A stretch of DNA of 64,000 nt from Metamycoplasma neophronis (lineage in GTDB: Bacteria > Bacillota_I > Bacilli_A > Mycoplasmatales > Metamycoplasmataceae): the NCBI RefSeq assembly GCF_006491995.1, contig NZ_VHHP01000001.1, forward strand, positions 83,069 through 147,068, in the 5' to 3' direction. The translations under genes and the position numbers were made by a program. The notes under the pieces are model-generated. The model searched no databases and was not told the origin of the DNA. It saw only the letters and a program-made list of their open reading frames with translations. Positions 44,874 through 56,019 of the stretch are shown here, in pieces (position 1 is the first letter of the stretch; each line of letters opens with the position of its first letter).

Positions 44874-45876
44874 CTTCGCCTTCTTTTGCTTGTTCGAACA
44901 CTTCTTTTAACTTTTCGATTACGTTGTTGTCTAAGGCAATTTTAATTTGATTTAAAGCATTATAGAACGCAACTTCGTCGCTACCTCCATGAGCTTTTAC
45001 AACAACTTTATCAAGTCCAACAATATAAGCGCCGCCGGTATTACGATAATCAAATTTTGCTTTAAAGCCTTTTAAATCTTTTTTGATCATTAATGCACTA
45101 ATTTTAGTTTTTAAATTGCGCATATAAATTTGCTTTAGTAACTTAGCAAACCCTAAGAAAGAACTTTCTAAAGTTTTTAAAAATATATTACCAGCGTAGC
45201 CATCAGCTACTAAAATATCTACATCTCCGTTGATTGCCGAGCTAGGTTCAACGAAACCTTTAAAACTATAATTATCTGCTTGTTCTTTTAATAATTTATT
45301 CGCTTCACGCGCAATTTCAGTACCTTTATAATCTTCTGTTCCAATATTTAATTGACCAACAACTGGTTTATTTGATTTGAAAATTATTTTATGAAACTCT
45401 GATGCAATTTTTGCTCATTCATTCAAATATTCGGCTTTGATTTCTAAATTTGCGCCAGCGTCTAATAAAAGCATTTTTTTATCAGTTGTGGTTGGTAGAA
45501 CTGGCATAAAAGCAGGGCGCGAAACATTAGGCAAACGCTTGACTTTTAATGAAGCCAAAGTAATATATGAACCGCTATCCCCACTACTTAAAATAGCATC
45601 AGCTTTCCCTTCTTTAAGTACATTAAATGCGCTTAACATTGAACTTTGATTACGTAAAGCATCGCGTGGACTGATAACTTTATGAGCTATTTCATTTGAA
45701 GAAATAATTTCAACTTTTTCAGCATACTTGCCAAGAGTATTTTTAATTACTTCTTCTTGTCCTACTAAAATCAATTTATATTCTGGATTTTCTTCAATAA
45801 ATCTTTTAGCCCCAAGAATAGCTTTTACTTGTCCGTTGTCATTATTTAAAACATCAAAAACTATAGTTCTTTGCAT
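44866..45876 (-). CDS. plsX: Phosphate acyltransferase PlsX
   Basis: PlsX links acyl-phosphate and acyl-carrier metabolism at the start of phospholipid synthesis. The 336-residue protein contains SSGDSGSYI (diverged from the usual SAGNTGA), LLDAGANLEIKAEYL near residue 140, ADGYAGNIFLKTLE near 220 and GGAYIVGLDKVVVKAHG near 283. The first residues, VFDVLNNDNGQ, take the place of DAMGGD. The gene follows fakA with its AGGAGG overlapping the fakA stop, and that pairing (fatty-acid kinase making acyl-phosphate) supports the call. One TGA is Trp. Confidence 0.92.
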
Positions 45877-45886
45877 TGTATGCCTC

Positions 45887-47518
45887 CTATTGAGCGGAAA
45901 TTAAATATGGATAAATAGTTTGACCGCCTGAGTAAACTTCAACTTCGACGTTATAGTTAATTTCAATATAGTTTTGTAATTCCTTAGCATCGGCTTCTGA
46001 TGCATCTTGACCATAGAAAATAGTTACGATTTCAGTATCATCACTAACTAAGTCATCTACCAATTTAATTGCTGCTTCATTATATGTTTTAGCAGTTGAA
46101 ACTAATTTATTAGCCGAAATGACCATGAAGTCACCTTTTTTGACTTTGATACCATTTAATTTTGTATCTTTAACTGAAGGAGCTATTTCTCCATACTGAA
46201 TTGTTTTCAAGGCATCATTCATTAATGTTTGATTTTCTTTAGCACTATTTTCAGGACTAAAATTCATTGCTACACCTAAACATTGTGCTTGTGATTTGGT
46301 TGGGATAATAATAACTTTTTTATTTCTTACAATTGTGGCAGCTTGTTGTGCTGACAAGGTAATATTTGAGTTATTTGGTAAAATGAAAACAGTTTTAGCT
46401 GCCACAGAATTAATTGCATTAACAATGTCTTGAATTGAAGGGTTATTTGTTTGTCCACCTTCAACAACATAAGAAACGCCGTAATCTTGCACCATGTCAA
46501 TAATTCCTTGACCGGCATTACATGAAATAAGTGCACATCCAGCTGAATGTTTATTTTCACAAGCTTCATCATTACTATTTTTCTTGGCAGTTTCTTTACT
46601 ATTATTAGCTTGCAATGTCATATTGTCAATCTTAACTTTTAAAAATTGACCAATACTGTTAACACTACTTAAAACTGCACCAGGTTTTTGAGTATGGATG
46701 TGAATTTTTAAAATTGATTCATCTTGAACAACGACCATTGAGCTGCCGATTTTTTCAAGTTTTTTAATTAAATAATCTTTATCGAATTTTTTAGGTTTGT
46801 ATAATTCTAAAATAAATTCAGTACAGTAACCAAATTCGCCGCTGAATACTTCGGTATCTGAAATAAATTTGTTAATGGTGTCTTCTTTATCGGAAATTTC
46901 AATTGCTTCACCGTCGAAGTAGGCTTTCATACCTTCTAAAATAGCATATAAACCTTCACCACCAGAGTCAGTAACACCGACTTCTTTAAGAACTTTTAAT
47001 AAATTAGGAGTATTGTCACAACTTTTTCTTGCTAATTGTAAAGCAATATCTAAAACATCTTCAATGTTTGAATCTACAACAACATTATCTTTTAAACCTT
47101 CAGCAACTTCACGAATTACGGTTAGAATTGTCCCTTCAATTGGTTTTAAAACCGCACCATAAGCAACTTTGGCAGCTTGTTCAAAAGCGTTAACTAAATC
47201 AAACGGACTAGCTTCTTCTTTGCCTTTAAATCCGTTCGCAAAACCTTTAAAAATTTGACTTAAAATAACCCCTGAATTGCCACGGGCTGATAATAACATA
47301 TTTTGAGCAATAACACGTGATGCTTCGGCTAGGTTTTGACCATTTTTAATATTTTGAATTTCAACAGCTGCCGCAATAGTAGACGCCATGTTACTTCCGG
47401 TGTCACCATCAGGGACAGGGAAAACATTTAATGCATTAATTGCAGTTTTTTTATTTTGAATATTATTAGACCCGGAAAGGATCGCCTCTTTTCAAATTTC
47501 TCCAGTAATTTTTTTCAT
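45887..47518 (-). CDS. fakA: Fatty-acid kinase catalytic subunit FakA (DAK2/DegV-like)
   Basis: FakA phosphorylates fatty acids presented by a FakB (DegV) protein, giving acyl-phosphate for PlsX. The 543-residue protein has an N-terminal DAK2-type kinase domain with NVFPVPDGDTGSNM near residue 33 and SARGNSGVILSQ near 80. A middle domain follows, then a C-terminal DegV-like domain. ATG at 47518 restores the N-terminus; a TGA near residue 9 is Trp. It begins one or two bases after the asp23 stop, so the two are coupled. No fakB lies in this window. Confidence 0.94.
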
Positions 47519-47519
47519 T

Positions 47520-47816
47520 TTATTTAGTTCCTTTGATGTAGATTGATAAACAACCTAGATGTAAATTACGTTGCTCTAGGTAATATGTAACAATTGAGTG
47601 AATTTCTTCAACGATGTTTTTGGCACTGATATTTGATAAAATAATTAATCCCATTGCAATATTAATTATGTCGGGATTATTTTCGCTTACGCTAACAATT
47701 AAACCATCATTTTCCACGCTTACTTCATTATCTTCGGTTAGTTGTTTAAAACCCACGATGCCAGCAATGGTGCGCAATGTTGAAGTGATAAGTTGTCTGA
47801 TTTCTTCGATTTGCAT
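47520..47816 (-). CDS. Asp23/Gls24 family (DUF322) protein
   Basis: A 98-residue protein of the Asp23 envelope-stress-response family, a short form of the type often found directly before fakA in Firmicutes. It has TIAGIVGF, a beta-rich middle and a C-terminal helix-strand with EIHSIVTYYLEQ. Its role with FakA is not known. AGGAGG precedes the ATG at 47816, nine bases after glyA. No TGA codons. Confidence 0.85.
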   Translation of the reverse strand: MQIEEIRQLITSTLRTIAGIVGFKQLTEDNEVSVENDGLIVSVSENNPDIINIAMGLIILSNISAKNIVEEIHSIVTYYLEQRNLHLGCLSIYIKGTK

Positions 47817-47825
47817 GCGGGCCTC

Positions 47826-49082
47826 CTAATGTTTCATGTAGCTTCTTTTAATTGGGAATGAATTGGTAAGTTTTGCAATTTCTTTTTTAACCATAGTTAA
47901 CAAAGCTTCATTTTCAGGTTCTCTTAGAACTTTATCAATTAGATTTGCAATAATGATGAATTCATCTTCTTGGAAACCTCTTGAGGTCATAGCAGCCGAT
48001 CCCAATCTAATTCCACTTGAAACCATTGGGCTTTCAGTATCATTTGGAATACTGTTTTTATTAACAGTAATATTAACTTTTGAAAGGATTTCAGTTGCCT
48101 GTTTTCCATTTAAACCGTATGATGATTTAACATCAATCATAAATAAATGGTTTTTAGTCAAGCCTGAAATTACTTTCACACCTTTATTAATAAATGTTTG
48201 GCAAAATACCCGTGAATTAGTGATTAATTGTTGTTGATATTCTAAAAACTCAGGCTGTAAGGCTTCACCAAAACTTACGGCTTTAGCTGCGATTTGGTGG
48301 AATAATGGCCCGCCTTGATATCCAGGAAATACTGAACGATTAATTTTTTTGTAAATTTCTTCATCATTAGTCATGATAATGGCGCCGCGAGTTCCACGTA
48401 AAGTTTTATGAGTTGTTGTCATAATAACATCAGCAAGTCCAGCTGGCGATGGGTGAAGTCCGGCTATAATAGGACCTGAAATATGTGAAATGTCAGCAAA
48501 TAAATAAGCGCCGACTTCATCACAAATTTTTCTAAATTTATCAAACTCAACAATTTGTGAATATGCCGAGTATCCGCAAATAATCATTTTTGGTTTTATT
48601 TCTTTTGCTATTCTTAAAATTTCATCATAGTCTAAAAGTCCATCGTCGTTAACAAAATAGCTGTGTGATTCATAAAATATTCCGCTAAATGAGATTCTAT
48701 ATCCGTGAGTTAAATGCCCTCCAGAATCAAGAGATAAACCTAAAACTCTATCCCCGGGTTGTAATAAAGCTAAATAAACTGCCGCATTAGCAACACTACC
48801 AGAATAAGGTTGTACGTTTACATAATTTACGTTAAATAATTTTTTTGCTCTCTCTTGGGCAATTACTTCGATTTGATCAACGAATTCGCAACCGCCATAA
48901 TATCTTTTGCCTGGGTATCCCTCACCATATTTATTTGTTAAACACGAACCGGCCGCTTTCATAACATCTTCAGAAACATAGTTTTCAGATGCAATTAATT
49001 CGATGTGATCTTGTTGACGTTGGTCCTCTAAATTAATTAGATCTGCGATTACTTTATCTTCTAATGAAATTTTTTTGTACAT
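47826..49082 (-). CDS. glyA: Serine hydroxymethyltransferase
   Basis: GlyA is a PLP enzyme that converts serine and tetrahydrofolate to glycine and methylene-THF, a main source of one-carbon units. In 418 residues one sees [40 protein letters not shown] and the PLP-Lys motif [12 protein letters not shown] near residue 227. Full length with no TGA codons. AAGGAG precedes the ATG at 49082. It follows a short membrane-protein gene, from which it is separated by a region with alternative hairpins. Confidence 0.97.
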   Translation of the reverse strand: MYKKISLEDKVIADLINLEDQRQQDHIELIASENYVSEDVMKAAGSCLTNKYGEGYPGKRYYGGCEFVDQIEVIAQERAKKLFNVNYVNVQPYSGSVANAAVYLALLQPGDRVLGLSLDSGGHLTHGYRISFSGIFYESHSYFVNDDGLLDYDEILRIAKEIKPKMIICGYSAYSQIVEFDKFRKICDEVGAYLFADISHISGPIIAGLHPSPAGLADVIMTTTHKTLRGTRGAIIMTNDEEIYKKINRSVFPGYQGGPLFHQIAAKAVSFGEALQPEFLEYQQQLITNSRVFCQTFINKGVKVISGLTKNHLFMIDVKSSYGLNGKQATEILSKVNITVNKNSIPNDTESPMVSSGIRLGSAAMTSRGFQEDEFIIIANLIDKVLREPENEALLTMVKKEIAKLTNSFPIKRSYMKH

Positions 49083-49107
49083 AAATATCTCCTTTAAAAT
49101 AAACAGA

Positions 49108-49126
49108 CTAAACTACGAAAGTTTAG
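49108..49126 (-). promoter_or_regulatory. Hairpin upstream of glyA, with an alternative pairing
   Basis: A 7 bp hairpin (49108-49114 with 49120-49126) is followed on the minus strand by TCTGTTTATTTT. The same bases can join a larger structure in which 49105-49110 pairs with 49138-49143, which overlaps the end of the upstream gene. It may be a weak terminator or an attenuator for glyA. Confidence 0.35.
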
Positions 49127-49135
49127 CCAGATATT

Positions 49136-49654
49136 TTAGTCTAATAGCGTTTTATTTTTAAGTTCTTCGGCAACAATAATTGCTCTTTTTTTCTCAATTG
49201 CTTTTTTGGCAATTGCTTTATTAATCATAATAACAGGAACCGCTACGAAAGCCAACCCTACAGCTGGTAACACTCTTACGAATCATGCGACATCACCGCT
49301 AGATACTAAAAATGAGTTCATAGCTAAAGCGACAGGGATTAAGAAGTTCAAAGCTTCCGATCCAAATACTTTGAATTTTCAAATTAATAATGAAACAACA
49401 AACATTTGGATAATAAACACTGATAGTGCAATTGGTAAATCAAATGCTCAACGATTATAATCTTTAAATTGTTCAAACACTCATCCATCTTTTCCGATTA
49501 AAATGAAAATTAAAAACGATGGAATCACAATTAAAAATAAACCAGTTAAGGCGATTTTTCATGATTTAGAAAGCTCTTTCTTAGGTTTTGTGTTTGTTAC
49601 TTCATAACTTTTAACATTAATTTTTTTGTTTTTTCACTTATTATTATTTGACAT
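49136..49654 (-). CDS. Hypothetical membrane protein
   Basis: A 172-residue protein, not recognised. The first 28 residues are basic and Asn-rich. Four hydrophobic segments follow (about residues 36-54, 72-92, 98-116 and 120-142) and the end is Lys/Glu-rich (IAKKAIEKKRAIIVAEEL). Six TGA Trp codons break the frame if the standard code is used. GGAG precedes the ATG at 49654. It lies 53 bases before glyA and may share its transcript. Confidence 0.72.
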
Positions 49655-49807
49655 ATTGGGCTCCATTTCTGTATATAAAAACAACTAAATTTTACCAAAT
49701 AATTGCTAATTTATAAAATAAATTAAACTGCAAAGAATACATTAAAAAAAATTAAATCTTCATTTTTATTTAATCTAAGGCAAATTTTTAAAAAATTAAT
49801 AAAAAAA

Positions 49808-49825
49808 TGACGCCGCTTAGCGTCA
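49808..49825 (-). terminator. Strong terminator downstream of polC
   Basis: A 6 bp GC-rich stem (49808-49813 with 49820-49825), extended by A-T pairs, is followed by TTTTTTT on the minus strand. It lies 257 bases after the polC stop, much farther than is normal in this window. Confidence 0.85.
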
Positions 49826-50010
49826 AAAAAATTACATCTTAAATTAATAAAAAATAAAAACAAATAAAACAATAATAGGTTTTAAAAGAAACTGTTAATA
49901 AAAATAGAGAGAGTGTGTATGTTAACTAAATAAAACCGGATGTAATTTTTAAAATGAGAGATAATAATTTATTTTAGATACATATTATTTGTATCTGCCC
50001 TTTTGAGCAT
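49808..50010 (-). ncRNA. Candidate structured small RNA between polC and the next gene
   Basis: The 427-base gap 49655-50082 has no gene. On the minus strand two overlapping TATAAT boxes (50022-50027 and 50015-50020) lie about 200 bases before the strong terminator. Between them three complementary pairs are nested: 49831-49838 with 49939-49946 (8 bp), 49878-49884 with 49931-49937 (7 bp) and 49894-49898 with 49922-49926 (5 bp), leaving a pyrimidine-rich loop. A further 6 bp hairpin lies near the 5' end. No known RNA family is recognised. The stretch could instead be an extended polC 3' UTR. The part from 49655 to 49800 shows nothing recognisable. Confidence 0.3.
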
Positions 50011-50082
50011 AATTATTATACATTATATTTGATAAAATGCCCCAAAATTTGTTTTATATTGCGATTTTGAGTGTCCGGGCCA

Positions 50083-53000
50083 CTAAAACAAGGTTTCTTG
50101 GTCAGTTTCATCAAGTCCTTCAAGCACCCCAAGGTCAGTCAACGAAGTAATAATTTTAGAGTTAACACTGCTTCTACGTTTTAGATCTTCAATAGAATTG
50201 AAATGATTTTCCTCCCTTGCCTCAATGATTGAATCGGCAACAGTTGCGCCCAAACCATCTACAACAACAAAAGGCGGAATCAAAGCCTTATTATTTCTGT
50301 CAACAATCCACTCTTCTGCGAGTGATTTATTTAAATCAACATTTTTAATTTTATAACCACGTGCGTATAACTCTTCAGTAATTTCAAGCATAGGAATCAA
50401 TGCATTTTCTTTTGTTGATAGTTTTTCGCCGCTACCAGCAGAACGTCTTCTTAATTCGGCTAATTTAGATCTTACAGTTTCAATGCCCTTACTCATAGTT
50501 GCAATGTCAATTGCATCAGGACGGTTAGTGTAATATGAAGCATAAAATTCTAGTGGATAATATAGCTTATATCAAGCAATTCTTCAAGCCATAATAACAT
50601 ATGCTGTAGCATGGGCCTTAGGGAACATATATTTAATTTTTTTCAATGATTCAATGTATCATTCAGGAACGTTATTATCAAGTAAAAGTTTTTCTTGATC
50701 TGATGATAATCCTTTACCTTTTCTAACTTTTTCCATAATTTCAAATGATTTTAGTTTGTCAATACCCTTGTCAATTAAATATCCCATAATGTCATCACGA
50801 CAACAGACACACTCATTGATTTTCTTACCTTCCTTAACAAGCTTTTCAGCATTGCCTGATCACACATCCGTACCATGTGAAAGACCAGAAAGCAATATCA
50901 AGTCATTGAATGAACGGGGTTGGGCTTCTTTTAACATCTTTCTAACGAAATTAGTACCAAATTCAGGCAATCCATAAGCTCCAGTTGTTTCCCCGCTGAT
51001 ATCTTTAGGAGAGATATTTAATGACTCAGTTGTATAGAATAATTTAAGTACTTCTGGGTCAAATCTAGGTACGTCTCTTTTAACTTTTGTATTAGTTAAA
51101 TCTTCTAACATTTTAACGACAGTCGGGTCATCATGTCCTAGCAAGTCAAGTTTTAAAACATTGTCATGGATTGCGTGATAATCAAAGTGCGAAGTTTTTC
51201 AATTTGATTCATCATCGTTTGCCGGGAAGTTAATTGGAGTAAAGTCCTCAACATCGTATTCTTTAGGAATGATAATAATACCGCCAGGGTGTTGACCGGT
51301 TGTTCTCTTAACTCCGGAAGTTTTTATTGCTAAAAATTCTAAGAAAGAACGAGTTCAAGGTTGATATCCGGTTCTTTGTTCTTCTTCGTATTTTTTACAA
51401 AATCCGAATGCTGTTTTTTCTGCAACCGTTGAAATTGTTCCGGCTCTAAGGGTGTGTGATTCACCAAATAATTCTTTAACATAATTATGAATTGTTGGTT
51501 GATATACACCACTGAAGTTAAGGTCAATGTCCGGCACTTTATTAGCTTCAAATCCTAAGAAAGTTTCGAACGGAATGTTGTGTCCATCTTTTTCCATCAA
51601 AATGCCACATTTATCACATTTTTTATCCGGTAAATCTCAACCAGATAAATATTGAGGGTCTTTATTTCATTCAAAGTGTTTACATTTTGTACATAGATAG
51701 TGTGGTGGTAAAGGGTTAACCTCAGAAATATCAGCAAGGTTTGCAACAAGAGACGATCCTACCGAACCACGGCTACCTACTAAGTATCCATCTTGATTAC
51801 TTTTTTGAACCAATTTGTGACTGATTCAATAAGTTACAGAATAACCATATTTAATGATAGGATTCAATTCTTTTTCAATTCTATCCAAAATATATTGATC
51901 AGGATTTTCTCCGTATCTGTCGCTTAAGTTTTTATAAACTACTGCCCGCAATTTTTCGGGTGAATTATCAAATTCAGGGAAGTATAACTTATTTTTGATA
52001 ACTTCAATATTTCCTTCAATTTGATCGGCAATCTTGTGGGTATTATTTACAACGATGTCACGCACTAACATGCCATCATTTAGGAAGTTAAATTCTTTTA
52101 GCATTTCATCTGTTGTTAAATAAATCAGATTAGGATGAATTGATTTACCCTTTAGTCAGTGAAATCCTCCACCTAAAGAAGGTGCGTTAATATAAACTTC
52201 ATAAATCAATCTTTGATAGTCAAATACATAACGACAATCGCTAACTGCTACACACAATTTATTCAATTTAGTTGCTTTATCAATTAAATCTTTATATGCG
52301 AATTTTAAATTAGCTTCGGTAATTCTGTCATCATTTATTAAATATTGGAAAGAGCTAATTGGAGGAAGTTCAATATAGTCATACATTTTAATGGCTTTTT
52401 CAATGTTTTCATCCGTGCCATTAAATACTTGTTCTCATAAATAAGAACCGTGAGTTCCTGAACCAAATAATAAATCTGGGTCGTTTCCAATTTCATTAAA
52501 ATATAACTGCGGACCTTCATTATATTGGTCAGTCAAAATTCTCGTAACTAATTTAAATAGCTTTTTAAGCCCAATCTGATTTTTAACCAAAACTCTAGAT
52601 TCATAAGTAAATTTACGAGCCAACATTGCGAAGCTTTTAACATCATTCAATTCACGCGAAGTAGTTATTGAATAATCACGTTTTAATTTTTCAATCATTT
52701 TAACTCAGTCACGTGATAAAACTTCAGCATCGTAATCAGCACGGTGGGCAACCGCGGTGTCATAAGTAACCCCAAGGCGTTTAGACATTGCGCCTAATGT
52801 ATGCTTTCTTTCATACGGGTTTAGAAAATGTGAAATTGCCAAAGTATCTATTCCATAAATTTGTGAGCAATCTAGGCCTAATTCTTTAAATTTTTGTTTA
52901 CAGAAATTAACGTCAAAATTAGCGTTATGGGCTACACACACCCTGTTTGATAATAAACTATGAATTTTTCTAATTCCCTCTTCTTGACTTAATCCCTTTG

Positions 53001-54408
53001 CAACCATTTCATCAGTAATATGAGTTAGGTTTACCGTGAATGCTGAAAGTGGATGATTTGGTTTAATGAAAAATTGAATCTTTTCAATAATTCCACCGGC
53101 CTTCATAATAATTCCACCAAATTCAATAATTTCATCAAATCTAGGACTCAAGCCGGTTGTTTCTAAGTCGAATACAATATATTCTTGTTCTTTTAAATCA
53201 AAGTCTTTAAATCCATAGAAGAAATTATTTGAGCTATCCAATGAGCTCATAGTAATTCCATAAATTGGTTTGATTGTTGGATTTGATTTAGCACACTTAA
53301 ATAATTCAGGAAACGCCTGAACATCATCTAGGTCAGTAATTGCAATTGCATTGACGCCATAAGACTTTAGGGCATTGCAATATTCTAAAGGGGTTGATAT
53401 ACCATCCTGAGCACTCATATTAGTTCTGGCAGCTAATTCAATTCTCTTGACTTCATCGTAATCTTTTTTTATTTTTGTCAGCCCTTCTGTTACTGTATAT
53501 CATTCTTTTCCTGAAGCCATAATAGCTTTTGTTTTACTAAAGGTATCATTAGTTAATTTACCAGTTACTATGATAGTTTCGCCTATTTTGAGATTAGGAA
53601 TTTCTTCATTTTCTGCAAGGAATTTTTTGACATATATTGCTTCTTTATAATCTGATATGGCAACGGTATACAAAGTCTTGCCGGTTTTTAATTTCATACT
53701 ATCAATTTTAAAAATTTCACCCTTAGTGGTGATCATAATTTCTTCATAAGTTTGTGTTGCACTTTCAATGTCCATTTCAATTGGTTTTTGACTTTCACGA
53801 CGGAAAAATTGTTTGCCCATTGGTTTCTTGGATTCATTTTTTTCTTCAATTTCGCTCATCTTTTTTAACTTCGACATTTCTTCAACCATATTATCAATGA
53901 AATTCATTGTCGAGTTTTTAATTACGTCAGCTTCTTCCAATTTAAAATTTACACGATAGAAACCATATCCGATTGCCTTCAAAGCTTTTTTAATCACTTC
54001 AGCTTTAGCTACAAATTGGTCATATACCGCCTTAATAGGTAAAACAAATCAAATTTCATCTTCAGTTAATTTGATTGAATTGACATTAATATAGCCTTTT
54101 AGTGCATTAAGAGATTTGTGTTTAGTTTCCGTTATGTATGTTAAGTAATCAATAATTGTGTTTTTATCTCTTAAAACATTGCGAATAACCAAATAGAAAA
54201 TACACTTTGGAAATCTTTTATCCAAAGCTTTTCTAAATTCTTTATATTGATTGATGTTGATGTGTTTATCAAAAGAAACTTTCAGTGATCACACTCCGGT
54301 TTTATTATCGAATACAACCTCTTCTACAATTGCATCACTAAACTCTTCAGTAATAGAAAAATTAATTTCTTTACATAGCTTTACAAAACTTTCGTCACGA
54401 AAACGCAT
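50083..54408 (-). CDS. polC: DNA polymerase III subunit alpha, PolC type (with 3'-5' exonuclease)
   Basis: PolC is the replicative polymerase of low-GC Gram-positives. The 1,441-residue protein has an OB-fold region, a split PHP domain, the DEDD exonuclease within it ([11 protein letters not shown] near residue 412, [17 protein letters not shown]), a Cys-rich zinc module (CDKCG and earlier Cys pairs), the catalytic PDIDLNFSG near residue 955 and [11 protein letters not shown]. The PHP metal ligands look lost: ELAARTN replaces the usual ELHLHT and AITDL replaces TDH. About 13 TGA codons are Trp. Start ATG at 54408 has GGGGTGAT, an extended match to the 16S tail, at good spacing; the ATG at 54414 overlaps it. 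Confidence 0.96.
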
Positions 54409-54435
54409 ATACATCACCCCAATATTTCTTTTAAA

Positions 54436-55404
54436 TTATTTAATTAATAAAATCATTGATGTTGTAACAGCAACAAATGATACTGAGTCAAAGCGATCCA
54501 TCAAACCGCCATGTCCCGGAATTAAGTCTGAAAAGTCCTTAATATCATAAAGTCTTTTTATGCCAGAGAATCATAAATCTCCAATTTGCGAAATCGCAGG
54601 TAAGATTAATACTGCAGCAATTAATTGTTTTCAGTTGAACAATAAAGTAAATTTAATATTATTAGTTAATTTGCCTAAATACATTGTTATGAAAACAAAT
54701 AGTGCACCGAAAAGATAAGCAATGATTGCCCCTTCTCAAGTTTTTTTAGGGCTAATATGTGGTGCTAATCCAATCTTAAAAATCTTATGTCCTAATAATC
54801 TACCAGCAAAATATGCCGTTGTGTCGACCACAATTGGAATAAAGAAAATGCAGAAAATAAAGTAAATATTTCCAACGTTAAACATGAACATTATTTTTAA
54901 AAATGCAGGTATAAAAATTAACGCAAATAATGAAATAAAATAATTAATAAATAATGATTTTGCTGTTTTATAAATTCTACAGTTAATTAAAAAAACTAAT
55001 GTAATTAAGATGAATATAATTGATAAACCAAGGGCTCTAAAATGTGTTATTCGGTCAATCCCAAAATACATTACATTTGTAATCATTTTGGTCAGTGTAT
55101 AAATATCTATCCCAGTTTGTTGCGTATTTCAAAACTGATTTTTAATTCCTGCTGTCTCGGCGACATAAAAATCGAGTGGAAATGCTCAAATAATAACAGT
55201 TGAAAAAACAATTAAAATATTCATTCATCTTGACAATTTATTATGTGAGATAACTTCGTATGTTGCCCATGCTGCAAAGAACATAAAAAAAGCAAGTCCA
55301 ATAACCTTTCCAGGTACTTTTGCAAAATAAGTTATGAAAAAAAATGGGATTATTATTGCAAATAATATTGCTGCCGATTTGGCTCTTAACTTAACATTTT
55401 TCAT
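54436..55404 (-). CDS. cdsA: Phosphatidate cytidylyltransferase
   Basis: CdsA makes CDP-diacylglycerol from phosphatidic acid and CTP for phospholipid synthesis. The 322-residue membrane protein has about eight hydrophobic segments and the full family signature near its C-terminus, from SQIGDLWFSGIKR to [18 protein letters not shown] codons are Trp. The ATG at 55404 has no clear ribosome binding site; a strong hairpin lies 24 bases upstream. It is followed by polC after 27 bases, an order also found in many Firmicutes (with other genes between). Confidence 0.94.
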
Positions 55405-55427
55405 GATGTTATTATTATATTATTAAA

Positions 55428-55451
55428 ACCTTTTTAATTCATTAAAAAGGT
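55428..55451 (-). promoter_or_regulatory. Hairpin in the cdsA leader
   Basis: A 10 bp perfect stem (55428-55437 with 55442-55451) with a four-base loop lies in the cdsA leader and is followed by TTTTAATAAT on the minus strand. It may be an attenuator or a weak terminator. A possible -10 on the minus strand lies near 55496. Confidence 0.4.
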
Positions 55452-55985
55452 AAATAAAAAGACAATTATTTGGGCGCCCTAGAAAAATCGTTTTTTATAA
55501 TATGCGAAAAAAGTCCTTGAAATTGGTAATTTTTTTTTATATTTTCGCTATTTTTGCAACATATTTTAGATTATTTTCATTTTATTTCATATAATGAAGA
55601 TGGTCGTGTAAAAACGACCAAAACAATTCAAATTAAATTCACAAAAAAATTCATTCACATTTTTATATTTAACTATTATCAAATTAAAAAATTTCTAAAT
55701 CCAAACTCAATTTATTATCATAAGTTTTTAAATTTTTACTCGTTTTTTATAAACAATTTTACATATAAGTCATTTTTAAACAAAATTTTTATTTAATTAT
55801 TTCCTATCCATAAATTTTTCGCTCTCTCATCTTTCAATTGAAACTCTTTTTGTCGAGCTCATAATAGTTTGTTATATTTAAATCTGTTTTTGCCTCCTTT
55901 CTGTATAACAAGCAATAGAGAAATAATAATAGCGAAGCTGCTGCTTCGCTATATTTTTTTCATTTGTTTAAAAGAAAAATTAAAA
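55452..55985. other. Gene-poor region of about 530 bases
   Basis: No convincing gene. What can be seen: a symmetric TTATAAT block at 55495-55502 usable as a -10 on either strand; a 7 bp hairpin at 55601-55620; a long A/T-rich stretch; on the minus strand a perfect ribosome binding site (AAGGAGG, complement of 55896-55903) with no start codon at proper distance; an ATG-begun frame of 21 codons (MSSTKRVSIERWESEKFMDR, TGA as Trp) further on, at about 55798-55863; and a plus-directed terminator at 55931-55960 without a plus-strand gene. It may be the remnant of a lost gene or host small RNAs. Confidence 0.5.
55931..55960 (+). terminator. Plus-directed terminator without a matching gene
   Basis: An 8 bp GC-containing perfect stem (55931-55938 with 55943-55950) is followed by ATATTTTTTT on the plus strand. 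No plus-strand gene precedes it. On the minus strand the tail is less T-rich but could also work. Confidence 0.6.
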
Positions 55986-56006
55986 AAAGTGCCACTTGGG
56001 CACTTT
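55986..56006 (-). terminator. Terminator of pyrH-frr
   Basis: An 8 bp stem (55986-55993 with 55999-56006) with a five-base loop is followed by TTTTAATTTT on the minus strand, 14 bases after the frr stop. Confidence 0.8.
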
Positions 56007-56019
56007 AATAATAAATTTA

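Noticed and set aside
55554-55796. Open frame of 80 codons on the plus strand
   Set aside because: Low-complexity Phe/Ile/Lys/Asn sequence, TTG start and no ribosome binding site; likely chance in A/T-rich DNA.
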